Source: Microcaldota archaeon
GTDB taxonomy: Archaea; Micrarchaeota; Micrarchaeia; Micrarchaeales; CABMGC01
Direction: 5' to 3'
Length of the DNA: 48,791 nt
Assembly (NCBI GenBank): GCA_021848025.1
Contig: JAJZND010000019.1
Coordinates: forward strand, 1-48,791
The position numbers and the translations under genes are program-made. The notes under the pieces are model-generated. The model was not told where the DNA came from. It did not search any database and saw nothing but the letters and a program-made list of their open reading frames with translations. Of this stretch, positions 37,071 to 46,657 are shown in pieces (position 1 is the stretch's first letter; each line of letters opens with the position of its first letter).

Positions 37071-37406
37071 ATGGCAAAAGATGCAGCGCATAAGAAGAAC
37101 GGGTCCAAGATCTCCTTGCATCCTGATTTTAAGATAGAGAACATCGTGGCAAGCGCAGACCTGGGCGTTGAACTTGACCTGTACGCCATCGCAAAGGCAT
37201 CTGCGGATGTTGACTACGAGCCGGAGCAATTCCCAGGGGCGATCTGCAAGATCCATGAACCGAAGACAGCCTTGCTGCTCTTCAAAAACGGAAAGATAAT
37301 CTGCACAGGCTCGAAGACGGAAGAGGACATAAAGAGGGCCATAGACCAGGTAGTGAAGATAGTTGCCAAGTTTATAATAAAGGACGCCCAGTCACGTTCA
37401 TCGTGA
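37071..37406 (+). CDS. TATA-box-binding-protein family protein containing only one TBP repeat
   Basis: IENIVASADLGVELDLYAIAKASADVDYEPEQFPGAICKIHEPKTALLLFKNGKIICTGSKTEEDIKRAIDQVVKIVAKFI, then stop; 111 aa in total. Confidence 0.92.
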   Translation: MAKDAAHKKNGSKISLHPDFKIENIVASADLGVELDLYAIAKASADVDYEPEQFPGAICKIHEPKTALLLFKNGKIICTGSKTEEDIKRAIDQVVKIVAKFIIKDAQSRSS

Positions 37407-37428
37407 ATATTGGCAAAGGCAGTTATCC

Positions 37429-38031
37429 TTATTTCTCCCTGCCTATCCTGTTCAGGAAGGCCTTGTATATTAAATACAGCACGATTCCTAAAATGGCTAT
37501 AAGCGTGAAGACAGCATAGATGCTTCCGGATTTTAGCGCGTAGTAGCCGAACATCATCAGCACCACATCCCAGAACAGCGAGCCTGCTACCGAATAGAGG
37601 AAAAATTTCTTTCTGTCCATCATCGCGAAGCCTGCCGGGAAACTGATCAGTCCGCGCACCACAGGAAGCAATCTGGCTATGAAGACAGCAAACGCGCCAT
37701 TTTTCTCGAACCAGCTGTCAAACGAGTTCAATGTGGACCTCTTTATGTGCAGCTTGTCCAGGTGCTTATAGACTACGTCCTTGCCAAGGAAATATGCCAC
37801 GTAATAATCGATGAACATGCCTATTATTTCGCCAGCCAGTATGATAAGGAGTACAAGGTAAAAATTGAAGAAGCCCGCAGCTACAAGGCTGCCTGTGAGA
37901 GGCAGTATTACTTCGCTCGGTATTGGCAGCGAGGCGGATTCCAGTATCATAACGAGGAAGACTCCCACATAGCCGTACTTGTATACCAGTGGCGAGAGCT
38001 GGGAAAAAATGCTTAGCAACATTATTAGCAT
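37429..38031 (-). CDS. DedA-family (SNARE-associated/VTT) membrane protein
   Basis: YVGVFLVMILESASLPIPSEVILPLTGSL...FFEKNGAFAVFIARLLPVVRGLISFPAGFAMM-type motif. Confidence 0.92.
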   Translation of the reverse strand: MLIMLLSIFSQLSPLVYKYGYVGVFLVMILESASLPIPSEVILPLTGSLVAAGFFNFYLVLLIILAGEIIGMFIDYYVAYFLGKDVVYKHLDKLHIKRSTLNSFDSWFEKNGAFAVFIARLLPVVRGLISFPAGFAMMDRKKFFLYSVAGSLFWDVVLMMFGYYALKSGSIYAVFTLIAILGIVLYLIYKAFLNRIGREK

Positions 38032-38130
38032 TGATACACCTTGGGAATAAGGACTTGGATAATTGCAGATTATATTGCAGGAGAGGTATCTTATATATTA
38101 TTGCTTCCTTCTCTCTTTAGTTGAGGAGAA

Positions 38131-39165
38131 ATGAAGATTCTAGGATTTAATGCCGTGTCCAACAGGCTCAGGCTTGTGCCTGAATCTTTCGAGGACCTTT
38201 ACCTTCTCGCCAGGATAATTGCCAGCGGAGACAGGATCGGTGCGAAGAGCTACAGGCGTTTCAAGAGCACCGAGGATGACGAAGGAGAGCAGAAAGAGGT
38301 CTTCATTGTCATTGAGGTGGAGAAGGTAGAGATAGACAGAGGAGCGGGAAGGCTAAGGCTCACTGGCAAGATAGCAGAGGGAAGGCCTGAGGAGTACATC
38401 AGGCTCAGGGCTTACCATACCCTCAACATAGGCGCCATGGAAGAGATGGAGATAACGAAGCATGAGTGGAAGGACTACATCTTGAAGAGAATAAGGCAGG
38501 CGGTTGAGGAAGCGAAGCGGCCACGCTTAGGCATAATAGTCCTGGATGATGAAAAGGCGCTCGCTGCGTATGTGCGCGGCTACGGAATAGACATTGTTGC
38601 TGAAATATACAGCAAGCTCAGCAAGAAGATGAGCGAGAAGGAGTTCGAGAAACAGAGGAGCAAGTACTTTGATGAGGTAATAGCAGAAGCCAGAGGTATG
38701 GAGATAGAGATAGTCATAATAGCTGGGCCGGGGTTCACAAAAGATGACATAGCAGCGTATATGAAAGATAAGGGGATAGCGATAGGCAAGAAGGTGGTGT
38801 ATGCACAGGCTAGCGATACCGAAAGATCGGGAATAAGGGAGGTGACCCAGAGCGAGACCGTCTCGAAGATACTCGAGAATGAGCACGTTAAGAAGGAGTT
38901 CGGATATCTTAATGCATTCTTTACCAGCCTCAGGCTTGGACGCGGCATAAAAGGCAACGATGAAGTGTATAAGGCGCTTTCCGAATACAGGCTTAGCGTA
39001 GTGATGGTAAACGACTCCATGATAAACAGCGAGGAGATAAAGCGTACGCTTGATCTGGCAGACAGGAGCAATGTAAAGATAGAGATCTTCAATGAAGAAG
39101 ATGAAGCTGGAAAGCAGCTTGGCAGCTTTGGCGGAATAGCCGGCATTGAGAAAGGAGCTGCATGA
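38131..39165 (+). CDS. pelA: mRNA surveillance protein Pelota
   Basis: 344 aa. Pelota-type N-terminal domain and eRF1-like central region; TITKHEWKDY-like and IVIIAGPGFTKDDIAAYM motifs. Confidence 0.92.
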   Translation: MKILGFNAVSNRLRLVPESFEDLYLLARIIASGDRIGAKSYRRFKSTEDDEGEQKEVFIVIEVEKVEIDRGAGRLRLTGKIAEGRPEEYIRLRAYHTLNIGAMEEMEITKHEWKDYILKRIRQAVEEAKRPRLGIIVLDDEKALAAYVRGYGIDIVAEIYSKLSKKMSEKEFEKQRSKYFDEVIAEARGMEIEIVIIAGPGFTKDDIAAYMKDKGIAIGKKVVYAQASDTERSGIREVTQSETVSKILENEHVKKEFGYLNAFFTSLRLGRGIKGNDEVYKALSEYRLSVVMVNDSMINSEEIKRTLDLADRSNVKIEIFNEEDEAGKQLGSFGGIAGIEKGAA

Positions 39166-40212
39166 TCAGATGCCGCTAAGCGTTACTGCCTGGACTACGC
39201 CGCCATTGCTGCATGCATTTGCCCATGCGGTAGCTATGTCATACAGGCCGTTCTTTGCAGTGAACGCCTTCTCGCTGTTTATCACTGAGCCGGAAGAAGG
39301 ATTCCAAGCAGCGCTAGTGAAGAGCTCGTTCCAGTAGCTCTGGCTGGGCGGCTTGTAATAGAATTCTATTGCTCCGGATGAGTAGACATTTATGGTTACA
39401 TGCGAGCTGACATACGGCATATATATTACTGAGTAAGCCATCTCGAGCGTCGAGTTGTATGGCTGCACGCATTTTATCTGGGAGTTAAGCTGCGAGACAG
39501 CCTGCGGGTAATTGCTAACAGTGACGCCAAAAAAGCTCTGCCCGACATAGCTTAATGTGCCGAAAGCATAAGTCGCTGCAGACGCTGTGCTGTTGGCGAC
39601 CCAGTCGCCGTTCTGGACTATCGTATATCCTGCTGGCACTATCGGTTCATAGTTATATGGAGGTCCGAAGACGCTTGAAGGAGCCTTCGAGACTATAACG
39701 CTGAAGATGTACTCAGGTGTTGTGGATGGATATGCGGAAAACGAGCCCTGATAGGTTGCGTTGTCCCCTGTGCAGGCGGAGATATTCTGCAGGTACGCAA
39801 GCCCCACATCGCACAGCCTGGAGTTTACTGAGAATGAGCCGCTCCTGAGCTGGCTTGTCTGCAGTGATTCGTTCAGGACTCCTACGCACGTAGCTTCCTC
39901 TCCTGGATAAACAAGGTTTGGAGAGCATGTGCCTGGCCCGGTCAGGCCGCCCAGAGTCACATTGAAACTGGTGATATTTATCGGCGCCTTCTGGTCGTTT
40001 GTTATGGATATTGTAAGAGTGGAGAACGAGAGGGATGAATTTGTGTATATCCAGGAGAAGCTGCATGTGATGGAGCCAAAGGCATCGCAAACGGTTGGAG
40101 GCACCGCTGTCTTGTTGAAAGCAAGGAAGAGTATCGCCCCTATGGCTATCCCTATTATTATAAATGTGAAGCTGTAGGTTGTCAGGAACTCTATTGCGGA
40201 TTGCAGCTTCAT
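39166..40212 (-). CDS. Surface protein with archaeal type IV pilin-like N-terminus
   Basis: MKLQSAIEFLTTYSFTFIIIGIAIGAILFLAF: class III-like QSAIEFL signal plus hydrophobic helix, then Ser/Thr/Asn-rich ectodomain. Confidence 0.75.
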   Translation of the reverse strand: MKLQSAIEFLTTYSFTFIIIGIAIGAILFLAFNKTAVPPTVCDAFGSITCSFSWIYTNSSLSFSTLTISITNDQKAPINITSFNVTLGGLTGPGTCSPNLVYPGEEATCVGVLNESLQTSQLRSGSFSVNSRLCDVGLAYLQNISACTGDNATYQGSFSAYPSTTPEYIFSVIVSKAPSSVFGPPYNYEPIVPAGYTIVQNGDWVANSTASAATYAFGTLSYVGQSFFGVTVSNYPQAVSQLNSQIKCVQPYNSTLEMAYSVIYMPYVSSHVTINVYSSGAIEFYYKPPSQSYWNELFTSAAWNPSSGSVINSEKAFTAKNGLYDIATAWANACSNGGVVQAVTLSGI

Positions 40213-40501
40213 GCTAGTGGCACCTTACTCCAAGCAAAAGCCAGTAACTTCCATGCGTTTGCCCGGTATTGCTTGATCTTCAGTTGAAACTGCTTTACTA
40301 TGCAAGGCTCCTGATGACATGTTGCTTTCTCAGAAACCCCAGCCTGTGCCCCCGCGTATTTACATATCTTGAACTCGAAGGCACACACGGTTCCCATGTT
40401 TCCTGTTTTGTCTTGCATTCTTATATATCTTATTGGCGCCCTTATTGCTGCCTTGAGGGAGGGCAGCAGGGCCTGCTATTAGAGTCAATGCATGCGCGGA
40501 C

Positions 40502-41767
40502 TCAGTACCAGCCTCTGAGTTTCATCGCATAAGCTACGCGTTCAAGCGCAACTATATAAGCACCCATTCTTGGAGGTATCTGCTTGCCTGACTCGCCATA
40601 CTTCTTCTGTGTTTTTACCATGTCGGCGAACGATTTCGTAACTACCGTTTCAAGCTTCTGGTTCACTTCCTTCTCGCTCCAGAAATAGCCTGCGCGGTCC
40701 TGGGCCCATTCGAAATAGGAGACTATCACGCCGCCGGAGTTGACAAGGAAGTCGGGCATGTCCAGTATCTTGCGTTCAAACAGTATCTTATCTGCCTCAG
40801 GAGTTACAGGCCCATTGGCAAGCTCAAGGACAAGCTTTGCCTTGACCTTGTCTGCGTTCGCGGCTGTTATCTGGTTCTCAAGTGCAGCGGGTATCAGCAC
40901 GTCTACATCCATCTGCAGCAGCTCCTCGTTAGTTATCTTTTCCGCTTTCTCAAAACCCTGCACTGAGCCTGTCTTTTCCTTTGCCTGCGCCAGCTTGTCG
41001 AAATCAAGGCCCTTTTCAGAGTATACGCCTCCTCTTGAGTCGCTTATCGCAACGACCTTCGCTCCTGCAAGCTCGGTAGCTATCTTGAACGCAAACTCTC
41101 CCGCATTTCCGAATCCCTGTATGGCTATCTTGCATTTTTTCAGATCCAGCTTCAGCAGCTTCGCTGCCTCGCGCAGCACATACATGCCACCAAGAGCAGT
41201 GGAATCGAATCTCCCTTCGGAGCCGCCGAGCTCTACAGGCTTGCCGGTTATGAAGCTTGGCTCATTTTTCCTGTATATCTTTTCATATTCATCCAGCATC
41301 CATGCCATGACCTGCGAATTTGTATAGACATCAGGAGCAGGAACGTCTATGTATGAGCCTACAAAACTGCTTACAGCGCGGATAAATCCTCTAGAGACAT
41401 TCTCAAGCTCTACGGCATTCATGTTTTTTGGATCGCAGATTACGCCGCCTTTGGCTCCTCCGAATGGTATATTCGCAAGCGAACACTTCCATGTCATCCA
41501 CGCAGCGAGCGCCTTTACCGTATCAAGCTTCTCCTCAGGATGGAATCTTATCCCTCCTTTTCCAGGACCGCGGGCATTATTGTATAATACCCTGAAGCCT
41601 GTGAAAGTCTTTACCGTACCATCGCGCATCTTTGCCGGAAAGTTCACCACCACAGTACGCATGGGCTCCCTGAGAAGCGCATGTGCGGTCTTATCAAGCT
41701 TCATTATCTCTGCAGCATCGTCTAGCTGCTGCTGTGCTATCTTAAAAGGATCCAGTTCTTCTTTCAT
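40502..41767 (-). CDS. gdhA: Glutamate dehydrogenase
   Basis: GPGKGGIRFHPE, MTWKCSLANIPFGGAKGGV, VDVLIPAALENQIT, VNSGGVIVSYFEWAQ. Confidence 0.96.
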   Translation of the reverse strand: MKEELDPFKIAQQQLDDAAEIMKLDKTAHALLREPMRTVVVNFPAKMRDGTVKTFTGFRVLYNNARGPGKGGIRFHPEEKLDTVKALAAWMTWKCSLANIPFGGAKGGVICDPKNMNAVELENVSRGFIRAVSSFVGSYIDVPAPDVYTNSQVMAWMLDEYEKIYRKNEPSFITGKPVELGGSEGRFDSTALGGMYVLREAAKLLKLDLKKCKIAIQGFGNAGEFAFKIATELAGAKVVAISDSRGGVYSEKGLDFDKLAQAKEKTGSVQGFEKAEKITNEELLQMDVDVLIPAALENQITAANADKVKAKLVLELANGPVTPEADKILFERKILDMPDFLVNSGGVIVSYFEWAQDRAGYFWSEKEVNQKLETVVTKSFADMVKTQKKYGESGKQIPPRMGAYIVALERVAYAMKLRGWY

Positions 41768-41804
41768 TTGATCAACCAGTATATTATTGCAATATTTGCA
41801 AGTT

Positions 41805-42122
41805 TTATTTTAAGTTAAGCTCCTTGGCTATCCTTCCGCAAAGCGCATCCACCTTTAAATTTATGCTCTTCTCGTCTTCATTTCTTGCAATTCCTTCTGT
41901 TATCTCAGTTTCCAGACCGTGTTTGGTTATGTATTCTTTTACGCGGGACACTTTCTTTGAGTACTTCCCATTCAAGTACTTGCTGACTGCAACCTGCACG
42001 ATGCCCAGCTTCTTTGCTATCTCTGCCTGCGTGTACTGATATTTTTTCTGCATCTGCTCTGCGACTGAGGCCCTTATGGCAGGTATTATTACAAGCGTTA
42101 TGCTTCTACATTCAGGCTCCAT
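41805..42122 (-). CDS. HTH (XRE-like) transcriptional regulator
   Basis: YTQAEIAKKLGIVQVAVSKYLNGKYSKKV. Confidence 0.8.
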   Translation of the reverse strand: MEPECRSITLVIIPAIRASVAEQMQKKYQYTQAEIAKKLGIVQVAVSKYLNGKYSKKVSRVKEYITKHGLETEITEGIARNEDEKSINLKVDALCGRIAKELNLK

Positions 42123-42169
42123 AATAAGTAAGGTATTAATGAGTTTATTTATAATACTTGTGCAGCGTA

Positions 42170-42721
42170 TTATTTCTTACCCTCTCCCTGCTCGTTGTCA
42201 ATTATGCCAAGAGAATATTTGATTTTTCCCAGGAATCCTTTGCCCTTGGACATATTTTCCTCTTCTTCCTTTTCTGGCTCTTCTGGCTTGGCGAGGTGCT
42301 CTCCCTCTTTCTCATGCTTTTCATGCAATTTCTTCTTCTCTTCTGGCGAATGGCCGTGAGTTGCCCCGGATTCGGAAATTATTTCTGAAAGATAGCTTAA
42401 GTCGCCTTCTGTGGGAACTATTATTACCCTGACATTTTCGCTCTTTGCTAGCTTTACGTCATCTTTTGAGGAGCAGACTGCAGAATCTATTTTAAACTCC
42501 TTGTTTAGCTTTATGTTTGCCTTTATGTAATCTTTAGTGGCTACTATTGCTGCGGCATAAGAATGATTGTTTATGGAATTGTGAACTTCCTTGCATAAAT
42601 CTTCCAAGCTCTTCCCGTCCATTTCTTTGGCTATGAGCGAGACAGAATCGCCAAGTTCATTTGATATCTTCTCTACGAATCCGGATTCGTTGCTTATTGC
42701 AAGAATTTTCATGATATACAT
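42170..42721 (-). CDS. Hypothetical protein, possible RpiB/LacA-like fold with charged C-terminal tail
   Basis: MKILAISNESGF...YAAAIVATKDYIKANIKLNKEFKIDSAVCSS; Glu/Lys-rich tail. Confidence 0.55.
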   Translation of the reverse strand: MYIMKILAISNESGFVEKISNELGDSVSLIAKEMDGKSLEDLCKEVHNSINNHSYAAAIVATKDYIKANIKLNKEFKIDSAVCSSKDDVKLAKSENVRVIIVPTEGDLSYLSEIISESGATHGHSPEEKKKLHEKHEKEGEHLAKPEEPEKEEEENMSKGKGFLGKIKYSLGIIDNEQGEGKK

Positions 42722-42916
42722 GAATAAAAGAGCAGATTAAGCTTAAATCTGTTGCTATATCCTCGCGAAGATTCATCCGAGCTACATAAAAAGAGGGAAG
42801 AAGTACATGGACCTCGAATACATGTATCTGAAGCTTTGAGTTCTGAACGATACGTGCTTCAAGAAATGATATTGCTTTACAAGTAAGATCAGTCTTGGCT
42901 GAAATGAATTAGAGTA

Positions 42917-43366
42917 ATGGTTAAAAACTTAAAGGATAGAGTTTGTTGTGATTTTATGCAAGGAGTGTCACTTGTACTTCCGGTACTGGACAATAAGACT
43001 GTGCTTATCGCAAATGAATACCGTGAAGCTCTAAAAGCAAGGGCTTATAACCTGATTGGAGGCGGAATAGAGGATGGGGAAACTCCCGCTGAAGCAGCAA
43101 GGAGGGAGCTGGAAGAGGAATCCGGCTACACTGCTGGCAGCATGGAGCAGATCTTCGAGACATGCTCGATAGTCACCGGCAAGACCCTATATGTCTTTTT
43201 GGCTAAGGACCTTGTACATGGAAAAAGCCATCCGGAAGAAACTGAAGACATTGAGATAGAGAAACTTGAGATTGATGGCCTTAAGAAGTTTATAAAAAAT
43301 AGGCATAAAAAAGACGGCATGCTAGTCTGCGCGCTGCTTTATGCAAAGACCTACTGCAAGTTGTAG
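42917..43366 (+). CDS. NUDIX hydrolase
   Basis: Nudix box GGGIEDGETPAEAARRELEEESGY. Confidence 0.92.
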   Translation: MVKNLKDRVCCDFMQGVSLVLPVLDNKTVLIANEYREALKARAYNLIGGGIEDGETPAEAARRELEEESGYTAGSMEQIFETCSIVTGKTLYVFLAKDLVHGKSHPEETEDIEIEKLEIDGLKKFIKNRHKKDGMLVCALLYAKTYCKL

Positions 43367-43881
43367 TACTTCATTATCCTTTTTGCAGCCTCCTTCGGCT
43401 TTATTTTTGTATTGTCTATATACAGGCTTTTTACAAAGGGTATCGATGAGGTGTGGTTGTACTTTTTCATTAGTTTCTTGAGCATCTTTGAAGATCTTAT
43501 CTTGTAGTATTTCCGCCTTGATCCTGATGTAACCCTCCTGAGCAGCTCGTCTGTTTCGCAGTGCAGCTGAACGAAATATACGTTTCCATTATGCTTCCTG
43601 ACCCGATTCATTATGTCCTTTATTATAGGGTCATTGAACCCTTTGGCATAGCTGGAGGTGAAAATCAATGATATTCCGTTCTTCGCTGCTTCTTCTATCA
43701 TATCTGCACGATACTTGAGCACAAGCCTGTTAAAAGGAGGTGTTCCAAAATCAAACACCGACATGACGAACTCTATGCTGAGCTGGTTGTGGAAGAGCCT
43801 GTAGCCTGTGAGCTTCGAAAGCTCCTTTGATACAGTGTACTTGCCTACCCCCGGAGGGCCGTAAATGTAGATCATATTCAT
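43351..43881 (-). CDS. P-loop nucleotide kinase-like ATPase
   Basis: MIYIYGPPGVGKYTVSKELSKLTGYRLFHNQ. Confidence 0.8.
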   Translation of the reverse strand: MNMIYIYGPPGVGKYTVSKELSKLTGYRLFHNQLSIEFVMSVFDFGTPPFNRLVLKYRADMIEEAAKNGISLIFTSSYAKGFNDPIIKDIMNRVRKHNGNVYFVQLHCETDELLRRVTSGSRRKYYKIRSSKMLKKLMKKYNHTSSIPFVKSLYIDNTKIKPKEAAKRIMKYYNLQ

Positions 43882-44174
43882 AATCGGTCAAAGAGAATAT
43901 GCATGCAACTCTTTTTAAAGGATAGGTTTAGTGCTGTATGAATGGCCGGACAGCTATAATTTAATATGCGGGATTTATAAGCTGCAGCCTGTTTTGCAGA
44001 AAATGTTTATATATAAGGAATGCATCGATTATTATATAAGTGAAGGCATGGAGCAGATGGAATCAATTCCGGCACAGATGCAGATTGCAAGCCTAGCTTC
44101 GCTGTCTTACAGATCCTATTTCTATTTCTTCTGGTACCTGGCAGCATAAGGCCACAGTAAGAAAAACAATCATT

Positions 44175-45485
44175 GTGGTCTTCATGCCTATAATAATTGC
44201 CCCAACCGAAGGTATACGAGTTTCTGATAATGCCAAGTGCATTTCACGAGCAGAGATAGTTGAGAGAAGCCTTGCTACGATTGCACGGAACAGGGAGATA
44301 GAGCCGAGATTTCCAAAGGCAAGGGAAGTATTCGCAGGCATAGTTATGGCAAGCTCATTCTCGCATGCAAATCTTAGCCCGTGGTCCAGTCAGCTAGTGG
44401 GAAATGTTATATTAAGGGAGATAGCTGCAGAGCTGGGAATAAGAGATGGCAGCATCTTGAATCTCATGCACGACAATGGGAAGCCGCAGTGCGATCCGGC
44501 TCCAGGAGGCCATAGAATAGACCTGGGCAATTTTCCGCGCATCTTCGATGGCGGGAAGCCCTACTCGAGTCCAAGGCAAAGCTTCAAGGAAATCTCCTTT
44601 GGCGATATAGAAGCTGTTACTGCTGCTTCGTTTAGTGGAGAGTCAAGAGATATAGTACGCGAAAGGCTATCTGATATAATCAGAATACTGGTCAGATACC
44701 AGAAATCACTGGACATACGAATAGGCTCAACCTCGGCAAAAGAAATAGCAAACCTGCCGCAGGCGATTCTGCAGTCAAGGCAGCAGGTCTTCGAAATGCT
44801 TGGAATCGAAAATGTAAGGGAGACATCTGTTACAAGCATAGCTACAAGTCTTGTTCCGGATGTGCTTGAGATACTTGAACTCGAATACGGCAAACCTTTC
44901 TATAAAATGGAGTTGAGCGAATCGTACATTGATTCTACAGGCGCAAGAGTGCGAGGTTTCAAGGATGCCGGCTATCTCAAAGGCATAGACATGAATGGCA
45001 TACGCCGACCTGTTGAAATAGATTTTGCGAGAAGGAACGGGACCGAAGTGCCCATCTTTACCTTCTCCGGCGAGTCAACTACAGGAAGCAAGAAGAATGC
45101 GGTCACAGTTTCGGACACCTTCAGGGCAGAGGGACGTGAAATCTATGATGCCATGCGAGCAGGGAGAGTGGTTCCAACAGTGCCTACCATGATGCTTGCT
45201 GCTACAACCGCGGTGCAGATACCGCACATGGGAGCATTCAACTGGAGAGATTATGCTCCTGCAGAGTTAAGGCGCCAGGCGAGGTTCTTGGGCATGAGCA
45301 ATGAAGAGGCTGAGGCGCTTTACCTTTGCACAGAAGGTAACGACTCGTTCGTAGTGAAAAGGGATGGTCAGGAAATCAAGGGCACCTTCTCAGGCTACGT
45401 GACGCTTGGTAAGGAAGGCATAAGGGAATCTATTTCAAAGGATGTGCGCATAGAGATAGAATGGGGTAAACTGCTCAGGTGTTAG
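44175..45485 (+). CDS. Unrecognised 436-aa protein, 3 nt upstream of a VanX-like gene
   Basis: Long ORF with coding-like composition; start may be ATG 44184 (MPIIIAPTEGIRVSD...). No family recognised. Confidence 0.75.
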   Translation: MVFMPIIIAPTEGIRVSDNAKCISRAEIVERSLATIARNREIEPRFPKAREVFAGIVMASSFSHANLSPWSSQLVGNVILREIAAELGIRDGSILNLMHDNGKPQCDPAPGGHRIDLGNFPRIFDGGKPYSSPRQSFKEISFGDIEAVTAASFSGESRDIVRERLSDIIRILVRYQKSLDIRIGSTSAKEIANLPQAILQSRQQVFEMLGIENVRETSVTSIATSLVPDVLEILELEYGKPFYKMELSESYIDSTGARVRGFKDAGYLKGIDMNGIRRPVEIDFARRNGTEVPIFTFSGESTTGSKKNAVTVSDTFRAEGREIYDAMRAGRVVPTVPTMMLAATTAVQIPHMGAFNWRDYAPAELRRQARFLGMSNEEAEALYLCTEGNDSFVVKRDGQEIKGTFSGYVTLGKEGIRESISKDVRIEIEWGKLLRC

Positions 45486-45488
45486 TAA

Positions 45489-46133
45489 ATGAGACAATAT
45501 AGTATAGACTATGAAATAGCTCATTCGGTAAAGACTGTGGAATGCGGCGAAAGCCTGGTTGACTTGGGCATGCACTCCAGCGAAATAGTCATAGAAATAG
45601 AGGAAACTTCAAGGAAAATGCAAAGATTGCGTGAAGGATCATGCATGATGAGGAAGTCTATCGTGCCAAGATTGCTAAAGGCAGAGGCGCTTCTGCCTGC
45701 TGGCTTCCATCTCAAGATTATAGACTCGTATAGGCCATTAAGCGCGCAAAGAAAAATCTGGAAGCAATTGTTCCGCGATATAAGGAAAAGGCCGGGAATC
45801 TCGGAGATGGAGGCGGAGCTTGAGACAGATAAATGGGTTGCAAATCCCGACAAGATAATACCGCAGCACTGCACAGGAGGTGCGCTGGACTTGACCATAG
45901 TTGACAGACACTTGGAAGAGCTCGACATGGGTTCTCCGGTAAATACTGCAGGCAGAAAGTCAGTTACAAATGCCAAGCTCACGCAGAAGGAAAGGGCAAA
46001 TAGGAATCTGCTGATAAAAGTGATGTCCAGAGCGGGTTTTGCGAATTACAAAAGGGAATGGTGGCACTGGTCGTACGGTGAATGGGGATGGGCCTATGCA
46101 AACAGGAAGAATGCGATTTACGGTCCGATATGA
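45489..46133 (+). CDS. D-alanyl-D-alanine dipeptidase-like (VanX/DdpX, peptidase M15D)
   Basis: IIDSYRPLSAQRKIW, QHCTGGALDLTIVD (H and D of the zinc motif), EWWHWSYGEWGWAY (E-x-x-H). Confidence 0.9.
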   Translation: MRQYSIDYEIAHSVKTVECGESLVDLGMHSSEIVIEIEETSRKMQRLREGSCMMRKSIVPRLLKAEALLPAGFHLKIIDSYRPLSAQRKIWKQLFRDIRKRPGISEMEAELETDKWVANPDKIIPQHCTGGALDLTIVDRHLEELDMGSPVNTAGRKSVTNAKLTQKERANRNLLIKVMSRAGFANYKREWWHWSYGEWGWAYANRKNAIYGPI

Positions 46134-46185
46134 TGTGCGTCAGAAATGTATGAGGAGATTTTACTCTGCCTGACCTTGGCCTGGA

Positions 46186-46656
46186 TCACGTAACGGCTAT
46201 AGAAGACGGAATCTGGTTCGCATCTATTGTTATATTGCAGTAAGCGCAGACCAGCTTTATAGGATCCTTTGAGATAACCCTGAATTTTGTATGTGCTTCA
46301 GGGTCATTGTTGGTTATGCACTTGCTATTCTGGCACCTTACAACTTTCTCGATCACTTCTGGAAGGACCACCTTCTTCTTTTCGGTAACTTTGTAAGATT
46401 TTATTATATTTACAGTAGCATCCGGGGAGATGAGGGCAACGTAGTAAAGCTCTTCCGGAGTCAGCCATCTATTATCTATCTTTATTATGTCTTTGGAACC
46501 TGTCCTATTGCTGTCCGTATTTATCAGAATCGCCAGTTTTGACTCACTAGGTTTTTTCAGGGACAGTAATGAATATATGAGCGTGGCCTTGCCTGCGGCT
46601 ATATGATCTATGACGGTCCCTGATTTTATTCTGTTTACAAGAAGGTCCTTCTCCAT
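46186..46656 (-). CDS. pyrI: Aspartate carbamoyltransferase regulatory chain
   Basis: VNRIKSGTVIDHIAAGKA; zinc cysteines CQNSKC and CAYC. Confidence 0.94.
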   Translation of the reverse strand: MEKDLLVNRIKSGTVIDHIAAGKATLIYSLLSLKKPSESKLAILINTDSNRTGSKDIIKIDNRWLTPEELYYVALISPDATVNIIKSYKVTEKKKVVLPEVIEKVVRCQNSKCITNNDPEAHTKFRVISKDPIKLVCAYCNITIDANQIPSSIAVT

Positions 46657-46657
46657 T

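Noticed and set aside
38580-39146. 188-aa minus ORF antisense to pelA
   Set aside because: Opposite strand of a clear Pelota gene; no recognisable motif.
40740-41327. 195-aa + ORF antisense to gdhA
   Set aside because: Ser-rich mirror translation of a strongly supported glutamate dehydrogenase.
45521-45982. 153-aa minus ORF opposite the VanX-like gene
   Set aside because: Mirror translation of a motif-supported peptidase gene.
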